From positions 1 through 17,320 of the forward strand of contig DAORRV010000080.1 in the NCBI GenBank assembly GCA_035443185.1: 17,320 nt of DNA. Reading direction: 5' to 3'. This stretch comes from UBA2330 sp035443185 (lineage in GTDB: Bacteria; Bacteroidota; Ignavibacteria; Tepidaquicellales; Tepidaquicellaceae). Shown piece after piece: positions 8,018-15,255 of this stretch; the first letter of the stretch is position 1; each line of letters starts with the position of its first letter. The notes under the pieces are model-generated. The model worked only from the letters and a program-made list of their open reading frames with translations. It did no database searches and had not been told where the DNA came from. Made by a program: the position numbers and the translations under genes.

Positions 8018-9031
8018 TCAAAAATTATTTATGTAAGCTTTGGCAAGTTTATATGTTTCGGCAATTCCTTTCCGGTGAGTTCTTTCGACTCCGTGTGAAG
8101 CGGAAACTCCGGGTCCTATAAGACCGACTCTTACATCATACCCGGCAAGCAGCGCAGCGCTTCCGTCAGAACCGTAATAAGGGTATATATCTATATTGAA
8201 TTTGATCTTATTCTTTACAGCAAGATCTTTCAGCTTTTGCGAAACATCAAAATCATACGGACCTGAAGAATCTTTAACGCAAATTGAAACTGAATCTTCA
8301 GAACCTGAACAGCCGTCACCTACTACTGCCATATCCAGCACCAGAAGCTCTTTCACAGAATCAGGAATTCCAATTGCTGATCCGTGACCGACCTCTTCAT
8401 AATTTGAAAAATAAAATCCAACCTTCTTTTTATTTTTAACTTTTGACAAATCTTTTATCAACTCTATTAATACCGCAGCGCATGCCTTATCGTCAAGAAA
8501 TCTGGATTTCACAAATCCTGATTTAGTATATTCAAATCTGTTATCATAGAATACAAAATTACCTGTTTCAATATCCAGCTTTTTTACATCGGATTCACTT
8601 TGAACCGGTTCATCAATTCTTACAGACATATTGGAGTACTCACGCTTTTCAGTTCTGAGATTTTTGTTTACATGATCTGCAGGATTATTCATAAGAAAAG
8701 TCCCGCGGTAAAGTTTGCCTTTAGAATTTCGGATAGTGACGTATTCACCTTCAAAAGAATTCCATGGATAGGATCCAAGCTGAGTAAGCTCCAGAGTCCC
8801 GTTGCCTTTTACTTCTTTTACCATAGCACCGAGCGTATCAATGTGCGCTGTCAAAAGCAGTTCAGGGTCATCATCAAAAGATATCAGAAGAGAACCTTTG
8901 TTTGTCAGAGTCTTTTTTATATCTTTATTATCAATAAATAAAGATGAAATATATTTTATCACATCATTTGTAAATCCGGTGGGCGAGTGGATCTTTAGAA
9001 GTGATTCAAGTGTCGAAGTTACGTTATCCAT
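8018..9031 (-). CDS. M42 family metallopeptidase (glutamyl-aminopeptidase / TET-like aminopeptidase)
   Basis: This 337-residue cytoplasmic aminopeptidase belongs to the M42 family, which usually builds large tetrahedral dodecamers and trims peptides released by proteases, using two metal ions. The expected metal and catalytic residues are in order: H63 and D65 in LLTAHIDTLGAM, D180/D181 in SRFLDDKACAA, the EE pair E212/E213 in NYEEVGHGSAIG, D233 or D239 in VLDMAVVGDG, and the C-terminal histidine in GVSASHGVERTH (H313 or H319). There is no signal peptide. The ATG overlaps the stop of the upstream ftsB-like gene by one base (TAATG), so translation is coupled. Some family members were once labelled endoglucanases; the peptidase call is much better supported. 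The exact substrate specificity cannot be read from the sequence. Confidence 0.9.
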   Translation of the reverse strand: MDNVTSTLESLLKIHSPTGFTNDVIKYISSLFIDNKDIKKTLTNKGSLLISFDDDPELLLTAHIDTLGAMVKEVKGNGTLELTQLGSYPWNSFEGEYVTIRNSKGKLYRGTFLMNNPADHVNKNLRTEKREYSNMSVRIDEPVQSESDVKKLDIETGNFVFYDNRFEYTKSGFVKSRFLDDKACAAVLIELIKDLSKVKNKKKVGFYFSNYEEVGHGSAIGIPDSVKELLVLDMAVVGDGCSGSEDSVSICVKDSSGPYDFDVSQKLKDLAVKNKIKFNIDIYPYYGSDGSAALLAGYDVRVGLIGPGVSASHGVERTHRKGIAETYKLAKAYINNF

Positions 9032-9363
9032 TATTCTGTGCTGTCTATTATTACTTTATAAATTTTTTCTCCGTCTTTTGTCATGCCAAATTTTTCTCTG
9101 GCGACCTCTTCAAGTCTTTTGTCAGATGAACTTAAAGCGTCTATTTCTTTCTGAAGATTTTCCGTTTTAACAAGTTCAAGTTTTATCAGATTCTCAATTT
9201 CCCTGGTCTCTTCTTCAAGTTTCATCTTTTGCAATACTCCTTTGTTTCCAAAAATTGTCATGGAAATAAGTCCAATAAAAAATACGATAATAAGTACAAG
9301 GTTTACATTGTATTTTATAAACCGGACTATACTTGTAAATATTCCGTCTTTTTCGCTATTCAT
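9031..9363 (-). CDS. Septum formation initiator family protein (FtsB/DivIC-like)
   Basis: This small bitopic membrane protein has 110 residues. It has a short basic cytoplasmic N-terminus, one transmembrane helix at ~19-38 (NVNLVLIIVFFIGLISMTIF), then a charged coiled coil at ~42-80 (KMKLEEETREIENLIKLE). It ends with REKFGMTKDGEKIYKV (89-104), the conserved tail of the FtsB/DivIC family. Family members form a complex with FtsL and FtsQ (DivIB) that activates septal peptidoglycan synthesis. The ATG start is 40 nt after ddl, and its last base overlaps the M42 peptidase start. Placement after ddl, a peptidoglycan precursor gene, suits a division role. Whether it corresponds to FtsB or to DivIC proper cannot be told from one sequence. 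Confidence 0.88.
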   Translation of the reverse strand: MNSEKDGIFTSIVRFIKYNVNLVLIIVFFIGLISMTIFGNKGVLQKMKLEEETREIENLIKLELVKTENLQKEIDALSSSDKRLEEVAREKFGMTKDGEKIYKVIIDSTE

Positions 9364-9403
9364 AAAAATTATATATCAAAAATTATTTTTTAACAAATCC
9401 ATT

Positions 9404-10465
9404 TCAGTTTAATGAAAGTTGAATTATTTTTTCAATCAGCTGATTAAAATTCATTCCGTTCACCAGTGCCGATTTTGGAACGAGTGAAGTCTCCGTCATT
9501 CCCGGCAGCGTGTTCACCTCAAGACAATAAAGATCATTTTTATCATCAAGCATAAAATCTACTCTTGAATAAACTTTACATCCAAGTGCTTTATGAGCCT
9601 TCAAAGCATTTTCCTTTGCCAGTTTTTCAATATCTGCAGGTAAATCCGCAGGACAAAAATATTCAGTCATACCCTTTGTATATTTATGCTCATAATCATA
9701 AAATCCGTCTTTGGGTCTGATCTCGATGACAGGAAAAGCTTCATCTCCGATCACAGGAACAGTAAGTTCTCTTCCTTTTATATACTTTTCAATAATTACT
9801 TTATCCGAATAATGAAAAGCCATTTCGATAGAATCTTTTAACTGTATATCCTCCACATCCGGCTGCACAATGCTGAGTCCGACTGTACTTCCCTCGTCAT
9901 TTGGCTTTATAACGCAGGGATATCCGACAGTGGAATTAATTTTTTTATTAAGCTCCTCATAGTCAGAATTACCGGTAACAGCAAACCAGTCCGGAGTAAG
10001 AATACCTGCCTGTTTCATTATTACTTTGGAAATGTCTTTATCCATTGCAATAGCAGAAGCAAACACTCCCGAACCTGTATATTTTACTCCGCGGAGTTCG
10101 AGCAGATTCTGCAGTTTGCCGTCTTCGCCGAATTTCCCATGAACGCCGAGTACTACTATATCTGTGTTATCAAACAGATCAGAATTTATGCAGTCAAGTA
10201 TTCTTCTATTCGAAGCCGCCCGTAATTCATCAAGTTCTTTAAATCCGGGTGATTCTTTTTTAACGGCATTTTTGAAAATTTCTTCTTCGCTTACAAGCAC
10301 TGCTCCGTTTACAGGGTCAAGTAAAGTCACATTATGACCTGATTCTTTTAAAGCTTTTAATATACTTTTAGAAGATGAAACAGAAACTTCTCTTTCTGAC
10401 GAAGGTCCGCCTGTGATCAATACTATATTCAATACACTAAAAAATAGAGCAAAAATTTTGTTCAA
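9404..10465 (-). CDS. ddl: D-alanine-D-alanine ligase
   Basis: Ddl joins two D-alanines with ATP to make the dipeptide that ends the peptidoglycan stem. The ATP-grasp fold is clear: the N-terminal motif LITGGPSSEREVS (16-28), VLGVHGKFGEDGKLQ (105-119), YTGSGVFASAIAMDKD (129-144), the ATP-binding segment PCVIKPNDEGSTVGLS (183-198), the omega-loop region GFYDYEHKYTKGMTEY (254-269), and the metal-binding end SRVDFMLD (300-307) and EVNTLPGMT (316-324). The longest frame starts at a TTG (10465-10463), but the family begins right at LNIVLITGG. A second TTG at 10432 (residue 12) would give 342 residues with an ordinary N-terminus and is the more likely start. The extra MNKIFALFFSV is hydrophobic but not expected for this cytoplasmic enzyme. 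It is the first gene of the long minus-strand run. Confidence 0.95.
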   Translation of the reverse strand: MNKIFALFFSVLNIVLITGGPSSEREVSVSSSKSILKALKESGHNVTLLDPVNGAVLVSEEEIFKNAVKKESPGFKELDELRAASNRRILDCINSDLFDNTDIVVLGVHGKFGEDGKLQNLLELRGVKYTGSGVFASAIAMDKDISKVIMKQAGILTPDWFAVTGNSDYEELNKKINSTVGYPCVIKPNDEGSTVGLSIVQPDVEDIQLKDSIEMAFHYSDKVIIEKYIKGRELTVPVIGDEAFPVIEIRPKDGFYDYEHKYTKGMTEYFCPADLPADIEKLAKENALKAHKALGCKVYSRVDFMLDDKNDLYCLEVNTLPGMTETSLVPKSALVNGMNFNQLIEKIIQLSLN

Positions 10466-10482
10466 TATACTTATTTCAAATT

Positions 10483-10509
10483 AGTATAAAAATGTTAAAT
10501 TCATGATAA
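10483..10509 (-). promoter_or_regulatory. Possible promoter of the ddl operon
   Basis: On the minus strand TTATCA (10509-10504) and TATACT (10488-10483, one change from TATAAT) are separated by 15 nt, a little short for sigma-70. Transcription would start near 10476, which leaves a usual leader for the TTG at 10432 but only about ten bases for the TTG at 10465. The sequence is AT-rich, so this is weak. Confidence 0.2.
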
Positions 10510-10618
10510 TATTCAGGATGAATTCAGGTAACCTCTAAAACATTTTATCTCAAAATTGAAGATCCATTATTTTCTGCTAACTTTTTTGAATAACCAAAAA
10601 AAGTAACAAAAAAAGTAG

Positions 10619-10634
10619 TCCCGGGTACCCGGGA
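10619..10634. repeat. 16-bp perfect palindrome with CCCGGGTACCCGGG core
   Basis: TCCCGGGTACCCGGGA reads the same on both strands and is very GC-rich in an AT-rich intergenic region. It directly follows a block of AAAAAAAGTA-type repeats. It may be the centre of a dispersed palindromic element or a strong cruciform/hairpin. No T-run follows in either direction at the right distance, so it is not an obvious terminator. Confidence 0.6.
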
Positions 10635-10992
10635 TGATAAACTGCCTGATATTTGTTTGAAACGGAGAGTCTTTGCTCCAATTGTAATATTTTCAGTCAA
10701 CCAACCGGGGCAATGCCATTAAGTTAAGGGATTTTTATTTAATAATTTGATTAATATGAATTTATTATACAAAAATTCAAGCTACTCACCTTTTTTTCAA
10801 AGCGAGGCCGGGAGGGGTTTGCTGACAGCGGCAATACTTCGCCTTTTATATAATGGCTTTGGCTCTCGGGATGTTAAGAGTTTTTTAAATGCAAAATGAT
10901 TTGGAAAGATGTAATTGATATTCGAAATTCAATTTTCCACTGCTTTTAATTTTCAAATAAGTTAGTTTTGTAAGTTTAAAATCTGCAAATAG

Positions 10993-11039
10993 ATCTGATC
11001 TTAATTTTATTTCGTATATAAAATTAGTACAGATCAGAT
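10993..11039. repeat. Long AT-rich hairpin upstream of the M16 genes
   Basis: An outer 9-bp stem (10993-11001 with 11031-11039, ATCTGATCT/AGATCAGAT) continues into an inner 9-bp stem (11002-11010 with 11018-11026) with a 4-nt bulge (11027-11030) and a 7-nt loop. It lies ~35 nt before the putative -10 box. It could be an operator, a transposon-end remnant or a barrier to readthrough. Function unknown. Confidence 0.5.
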
Positions 11040-11074
11040 AGATCTGGAAATTTCCGGTCATATTTTAATTATCT

Positions 11075-11080
11075 TATAAT
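11075..11080 (+). promoter_or_regulatory. Possible -10 box of the M16-moxR operon
   Basis: A perfect TATAAT lies 9 nt before the ATT codon that opens the first M16 reading frame. A -35 match at the right distance (around 11052-11057, TTCCGG) is poor. If used, transcription would begin near 11087, giving an almost leaderless message when the ATT at 11090 is the start. Confidence 0.35.
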
Positions 11081-11089
11081 TAATTCAAT

Positions 11090-12415
11090 ATTAAAACTTC
11101 TAAAGTAAATTACAATATTTTATCAGGCACAGAAAATTCTTTAAATCTTGAGTTTGAAGAATTTGATCTGCCAAACGGACTGCACTGTATCCTTTATAAG
11201 GATATCTCCAAACCGAATGTCTGTGTAATGCCTTCCTATAATGTCGGCTCAAAGGACGAAGTAAAAGGTCAGAAAGGAATAGCACATTTGTTTGAACACA
11301 TGATGTTTCAGGGATCCGAAAATGTCAGCAGGACCGGTCATTTTGATATGGTAATGAATGCCGGCGGAGTTTGTAATGCGTTTACAGGATTTGACTCGAC
11401 TGTTTATTTTAATCTGCTCCCTTCCCATAATCTTGAGCTGGCTCTATGGCTTGAGTCTGACAGGATGAACTCATTAAACGTTTCAGAGAGTAATCTGAAT
11501 AATCAGATCAGTGTCGTACTTGAAGAAAAAAAACAGGTTGTCGATAATGTGCCTTATGGTACCATGATCGAGAATTACTTTAAGAATGTACTTTATGGAT
11601 CAGAATATGAAGTGTCAGTGATCGGACTTGAAAAAGATATCAGTTCGATTTCAGTTAAAGATGCATCGAATTTCCATAAGAATTTTTATTCGCCGGATAA
11701 TTGTATATTAATGATATCCGGTTCGATAGATACAGATAAGACAAAGGATCTTGTTTTTAAATACTTTGGAGATATTCATAAAAAAAATCTTATAAAAAGA
11801 AATAAGAATGTCATAAAGGAACTGACTAAAAATGAAAAGCAGACAGTTCCGGATAATGTTCAGCTTCCCGTTGTAAGTGTCTGTTATCAGATCCCGAAAT
11901 CCGGCAGCAGAGCAGAATATGATCTGGAATATTTCACAGAGATACTTGCCAATAATGAGAGCAGCCGTCTTTACAGAAAATATGTCTATCAGAAAAATTT
12001 ATTTAAGTCAGTTCATGCCAATAAATTAATTCTAAAAGACGCGGGGATTCTGATTTTAACTGCAATGCTGAATCCGTCAACCGATCCTGCGCTTGCAGCA
12101 GAGATCATTAAAGATGAAATTAATTTATTTTATAAAAGTGAAATAAGTGATAAGGAATTTGGAAAGATCAGAAATCAGATCGAATTCAGAAATGTTGTCA
12201 AAAATCTTAAGATGACAAATATTTCAATCGAGACAGTAAAGAATTATCATTTTTTTAAAGATACGAATCTTATTAATACTTCCTTTGAAAAGTATAATTC
12301 TGTCACGAAGGAAGATGTAAAGGAAACTGTAAAAAATTTATTGATCGATAAGAAAAATTTTACACTGACTTATCTGCCTGCAGAAAAGTCTTTAAGAAAG
12401 AAAAATAAAAAATAA
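11090..12415 (+). CDS. M16 family zinc peptidase (insulinase/pitrilysin type), catalytic; start codon uncertain
   Basis: M16 peptidases degrade peptides inside a clam-shell chamber. The inverted zinc motif HLFEH is present (H66, E69, H70 counting from 11090), as is the downstream glutamate pair in VVLEEKKQVVDNVPYG (~145-146), so the site looks active. The C-terminal half holds the M16C-type segment ESSRLYRK. The first ATG, at 11228, would delete the first strand of the domain. The frame is open upstream to 11084 and encodes plainly homologous sequence (LEFEEFDLPNGLHCILYKD), so translation must begin earlier. The only candidates are ATT at 11090 or 11117; no ATG, GTG or TTG exists in frame there. 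From 11090 the product is 441 residues, a normal single M16 unit. There is no signal peptide. The next M16 gene follows in the same frame after TAA-TAC. Confidence 0.85.
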   Translation: MKTSKVNYNILSGTENSLNLEFEEFDLPNGLHCILYKDISKPNVCVMPSYNVGSKDEVKGQKGIAHLFEHMMFQGSENVSRTGHFDMVMNAGGVCNAFTGFDSTVYFNLLPSHNLELALWLESDRMNSLNVSESNLNNQISVVLEEKKQVVDNVPYGTMIENYFKNVLYGSEYEVSVIGLEKDISSISVKDASNFHKNFYSPDNCILMISGSIDTDKTKDLVFKYFGDIHKKNLIKRNKNVIKELTKNEKQTVPDNVQLPVVSVCYQIPKSGSRAEYDLEYFTEILANNESSRLYRKYVYQKNLFKSVHANKLILKDAGILILTAMLNPSTDPALAAEIIKDEINLFYKSEISDKEFGKIRNQIEFRNVVKNLKMTNISIETVKNYHFFKDTNLINTSFEKYNSVTKEDVKETVKNLLIDKKNFTLTYLPAEKSLRKKNKK

Positions 12416-12418
12416 TAC

Positions 12419-13708
12419 TTGAGAAAGTTTAGTGCCGCAGAAAAAATAAAAACCGATGTCCCTTCAATAGACTACAGGGAATATACGCTTGATAACGGAT
12501 TACGGATTATACTCAGCCGCTCAAAGGATATTCCTATGACGGCAGTGAATACTACATTCCATGTCGGATCAAAGGATGAAGATCAGAATATGACAGGGAT
12601 GGCGCATTTACTGGAACATCTGATGTTCGAAGATTCTCCGAATGTACCACATGGAAAATTTGACGAGATCCTGAACAGGAACGGCGGCGACAGTAATGCA
12701 TATACAAGCTGGGACTGCACGGGATATTATATTGTACTTCCATCCAATAAATTAGAAACTGCGCTCTGGCTGGAATCGGACAGACTTGCAGGATTTAGTA
12801 TTTCAGAAGAAAGCCTTCGCATACAGAAGGATGTCGTGTATGAAGAAAAGCTTTTGTATGTTGATAATTCTCCTTACGGCACTGTCGAAGAGGAAAGCTC
12901 TAAACGTCTTTTCGTAAACAGCGGCTATAAAAGTCCTGTGATCGGAAATATGGATCAGCTTATGAAAGTGGAGCTGGATGACGTGAGAAAATTTTATGAA
13001 AAATATTACAGCCCTGAAAATGCAGTCCTGTCAGTAGTAGGCGATATAAATTATGATAAGACATTTAAGATGATCGAAAAATATTACGGTGGAATAGTGT
13101 CCGGAGGAACTCCCGGCAGAAGAGATCATTCGGATGAATATCTTTCTTCTGAAATAAGAGTCGATATAAAAGACAATGTTCATCTTGAAGGAAAATTTAT
13201 TTTTTACAGACTGCCTGAAATGGGAACGAAAGATTATTATGCAATGAGCGTTCTAAACGGGATACTTTCTGACGGTGACAGCTCAAGACTTTACAAAGAA
13301 CTTGAATATAATAATGAACTTGTAAATGAATTTGATTCGAATCTTTATGGAATGGAAAGTACCAGTATCTTTGCAATAAGTGCTTTGATGCTGAAAGGTA
13401 AAAGTCCTGATCTGGCTGAAGAAAAAATTGACAATGTATTGGAAGATATTAAAAATGGAAATATTTCAGACAGGGAAATTCAAAAAATTAAAAACAGAAT
13501 TGAGACATATTTCAGCGCTAAGAAGCAGACTGTAGTTTCATTGTCAGAAAAATTTTCTTTCCTGAAAACCTTTTATAATGATATCAATAAAATAAATTTT
13601 GAAGTGCTGGATTATTTGTCGATAACAAAAGACGATATTGTAAATACTGCTGTAAAATATCTTGACAGGAATAAGAGACTGGTACTGAATTATAAGCCGG
13701 TTAAGTAA
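12419..13708 (+). CDS. M16 family zinc peptidase (insulinase/pitrilysin type), catalytic
   Basis: This second catalytic M16 protein is 429 residues. It opens with YREYTLDNGLRIILSRSKD (~19-37), has the zinc site HLLEH (H63, E66, H67) and the third ligand region DVVYEEKLLYVDNSPYGT (138-155, E142/E143). The C-terminal domain contains DSSRLYKELEY. It lacks a signal peptide, so a cytoplasmic location is predicted. The start is TTG at 12419, one codon after the TAA of the preceding M16 gene and in the same frame, with no Shine-Dalgarno sequence. Translation may rely on termination-reinitiation or some readthrough. It is clearly paralogous to its upstream neighbour (shared VGSKDE and ALWLESDR), so the pair probably arose by duplication. 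Peptide substrate unknown. Confidence 0.9.
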   Translation: MRKFSAAEKIKTDVPSIDYREYTLDNGLRIILSRSKDIPMTAVNTTFHVGSKDEDQNMTGMAHLLEHLMFEDSPNVPHGKFDEILNRNGGDSNAYTSWDCTGYYIVLPSNKLETALWLESDRLAGFSISEESLRIQKDVVYEEKLLYVDNSPYGTVEEESSKRLFVNSGYKSPVIGNMDQLMKVELDDVRKFYEKYYSPENAVLSVVGDINYDKTFKMIEKYYGGIVSGGTPGRRDHSDEYLSSEIRVDIKDNVHLEGKFIFYRLPEMGTKDYYAMSVLNGILSDGDSSRLYKELEYNNELVNEFDSNLYGMESTSIFAISALMLKGKSPDLAEEKIDNVLEDIKNGNISDREIQKIKNRIETYFSAKKQTVVSLSEKFSFLKTFYNDINKINFEVLDYLSITKDDIVNTAVKYLDRNKRLVLNYKPVK

Positions 13709-13726
13709 AGACTTTTTAATTCATTA

Positions 13727-13761
13727 TCCGCAGAGTCCGCAGAATAAGTGACTCTGCCGGA
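13727..13761. repeat. Imperfect GC-rich hairpin between M16 genes
   Basis: TCCGCAGAGTC (13727-13737) pairs with GACTCTG-C-CGGA (13750-13761), giving 7 and 4 bp separated by a one-base bulge, with a 12-nt loop. No T-run follows. It lies in the 140-nt gap between the second and third M16 genes and resembles dispersed intergenic repeats seen in this group. It may stabilise or process the mRNA. Confidence 0.45.
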
Positions 13762-13801
13762 ACAAAATTGGGAATAAAAGGAGTAACATAAAATCAATCT
13801 T

Positions 13802-13824
13802 CTTTGAGCCTTCGAGTCTTTGAG
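13802..13824. repeat. Short CTTTGAG direct repeats
   Basis: CTTTGAG occurs at 13802-13808 and 13818-13824, with the related TTCGAG (13811-13816) between them. This resembles low-complexity repeated text found between genes in Bacteroidetes-group genomes. It lies just before the TTG start of the third M16 gene and has no evident regulatory role. Confidence 0.45.
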
Positions 13825-13848
13825 GTTAAATTAAAATTTTAAAATAAA

Positions 13849-15231
13849 TTGAACATAGAAAAAATAAATACAGGAATTCTTGACAGGTCAAAGCCACCTA
13901 AATCCGGCAGACCCAAAGATGTAAACTTCCCCGGATTTTTTGAAACGACACTTGATAACGGAATAAGTCTGGTGGTTATTGAAGACAGGAAGCTTCCGTT
14001 AGTGACGTCAAGATTCATCTTTAAGACAGGCTCGTATGCAGATCATTTGTGGGGTAAAAAATATGAAGGACTTTCTTCCATTACTTCAGAATTGCTTACT
14101 AAAGGAACAGGTAAAATGACTGCTTCCGAAATTGCTGATGAAACGGATTACTTCGGAGCATCACTTTCCAGCGGATGTGACTATGATGCTACTTACATCA
14201 GCACTTACAGTCTGAAAAAATATTTTGACAAAGTTTTTGAAATTGCAGCAGATGTAATACTGAATCCTTCATTTCCCGAATCTGAATTAAAAAGAATTAA
14301 GGAGCAGAGAATTAATTCGCTTCTTTCAATGTCAGATGATGGAGAATATCTTGCGGATAAAATATTTCGTGCTGAGGTTTATAAAAATTCACCTTATGCA
14401 TTACAGTCTGAAGGCAGTAAGGAATCAGTAAAAATTATTACAACTGATCTAACAAAGGATTTTTATAAAAAATATTTCCGTCCGGATAACCTTATCATTG
14501 CAATGGTTGGTGACATATCTCCCGATGAAGCAATGTTTAAGATCAGCAGTGAATTGAAATTCGATGTAAAAGGCAGAACAAAGAATCCAAAAATTATCAA
14601 TCCGAAGATCAATAAAGGCAGTAAAGTATTTCTCTATGATAAAAAAGGTGCGGTTCAATCTTCAATAAAAATGGGACATCTTGGAATTCAAAGAAGCAAC
14701 CCTGACTTTATAACGCTGAATGTGATGAATACTCTGCTTGGCGGATATTTTACATCAAGGATAAATAAAAATCTGAGGGAGGAAAAAGGTTATACATACG
14801 GATCGAGGTCTTCTTTTGGTTGTCAGAAATACAGCGGAGATTTTTCTGTATCGACTGAAGTGAAAAATGAAGTTACGGCTGATACTATAAATGAGGTGTT
14901 AAAGGAAATTAAAATTCTGAAAAAAGAACCAGTCGGTAAAACTGAACTTAAGAATGTAAAAAATTATATCACGGGAATATTCCCGCTGCAGCTTGAAACT
15001 CCGAATGCAATTGCACAGAAAGTACTTAGTCTTAAACTCAATGACATGCCTTCTGATTATTACAATAAATTCATAAAGGAAATAAATGCAGTTACTTCAG
15101 AACAGATCATGGAAGCTGCAAATAAATATCTTTTTGAGGAAGATATGATAATTTCTGTTTCAGGAAATGTAAATGATATCAGGGATAGCATGAAACAATT
15201 CGGAAAGACGGTTGTAATAGAGGAGCAATAA
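13849..15231 (+). CDS. M16 family protein, non-catalytic partner subunit
   Basis: This 460-residue M16 protein has no HxxEH: the equivalent stretch near 75-83 reads GLSSITSEL. It does carry the R/Y pair of non-catalytic M16B subunits in NLREEKGYTYGSRSSF (R310 and Y317), which completes the substrate site of a catalytic partner in heterodimers. FETTLDNGISLVVIEDRKLPLV (31-52) is the usual first strand pair, and NTLLGGYFTSRINKNLRE (~291-311) is the conserved C-terminal signature. The start is TTG at 13849; an in-frame stop lies only three codons upstream and no ATG occurs before residue 90. There is no signal peptide and no Shine-Dalgarno sequence. It probably pairs with one or both upstream M16 proteins; which one cannot be told. 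moxR follows after 24 nt. Confidence 0.9.
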   Translation: MNIEKINTGILDRSKPPKSGRPKDVNFPGFFETTLDNGISLVVIEDRKLPLVTSRFIFKTGSYADHLWGKKYEGLSSITSELLTKGTGKMTASEIADETDYFGASLSSGCDYDATYISTYSLKKYFDKVFEIAADVILNPSFPESELKRIKEQRINSLLSMSDDGEYLADKIFRAEVYKNSPYALQSEGSKESVKIITTDLTKDFYKKYFRPDNLIIAMVGDISPDEAMFKISSELKFDVKGRTKNPKIINPKINKGSKVFLYDKKGAVQSSIKMGHLGIQRSNPDFITLNVMNTLLGGYFTSRINKNLREEKGYTYGSRSSFGCQKYSGDFSVSTEVKNEVTADTINEVLKEIKILKKEPVGKTELKNVKNYITGIFPLQLETPNAIAQKVLSLKLNDMPSDYYNKFIKEINAVTSEQIMEAANKYLFEEDMIISVSGNVNDIRDSMKQFGKTVVIEEQ

Positions 15232-15255
15232 AAAAATATTTAAATTTTAAATTGA

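Larger units (their letters stand above)
10466..11089. other. Divergent intergenic region rich in repeat-like and palindromic sequence
   Basis: About 620 nt separate ddl (minus) from the first M16 gene (plus). I find no convincing gene. From the left it holds possible ddl promoter elements (10483-10509), a run with two similar blocks (ACCAAAAAAAGTAAC then AAAAAAAGTAG, ~10593-10617), a 16-bp palindrome (10619-10634), a stretch ACCGGGGCAATGCC (~10702-10715) that resembles repeated intergenic text in this bacterial group, a locally G-rich block (10800-10870), an AT-rich hairpin (10993-11039) and a perfect -10 box (11075-11080). Short open frames at 10545-10700 (minus, 51 codons) and 10756-10899 (plus, 47 codons) cross the repeats and look accidental. 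Confidence 0.6.

Noticed and set aside
10545..10700. 51-codon open frame on the minus strand with a TTGA start
   Set aside because: It is translated straight through the AAAAAAAGTA repeats and the CCCGGGTACCCGGG palindrome, with no conserved features. Most likely accidental.
10756..10899. 47-codon open frame on the plus strand starting MNLLYKNSSYSPFF
   Set aside because: It runs across repeat-like intergenic sequence, has no ribosome-binding site or recognisable domain, and its length is within chance.
11228..12415. First M16 gene taken from its first ATG (395 residues)
   Set aside because: It would remove the first conserved strand (DLPNGLHCILYKD), which is in the same open frame just upstream and is plainly homologous to the neighbouring M16 protein. 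The true start must be earlier.
13727..13824. CRISPR array or tRNA in the M16 intergenic gap
   Set aside because: There are only short, irregular repeats and no regular spacer length, and the hairpin does not fit a cloverleaf.
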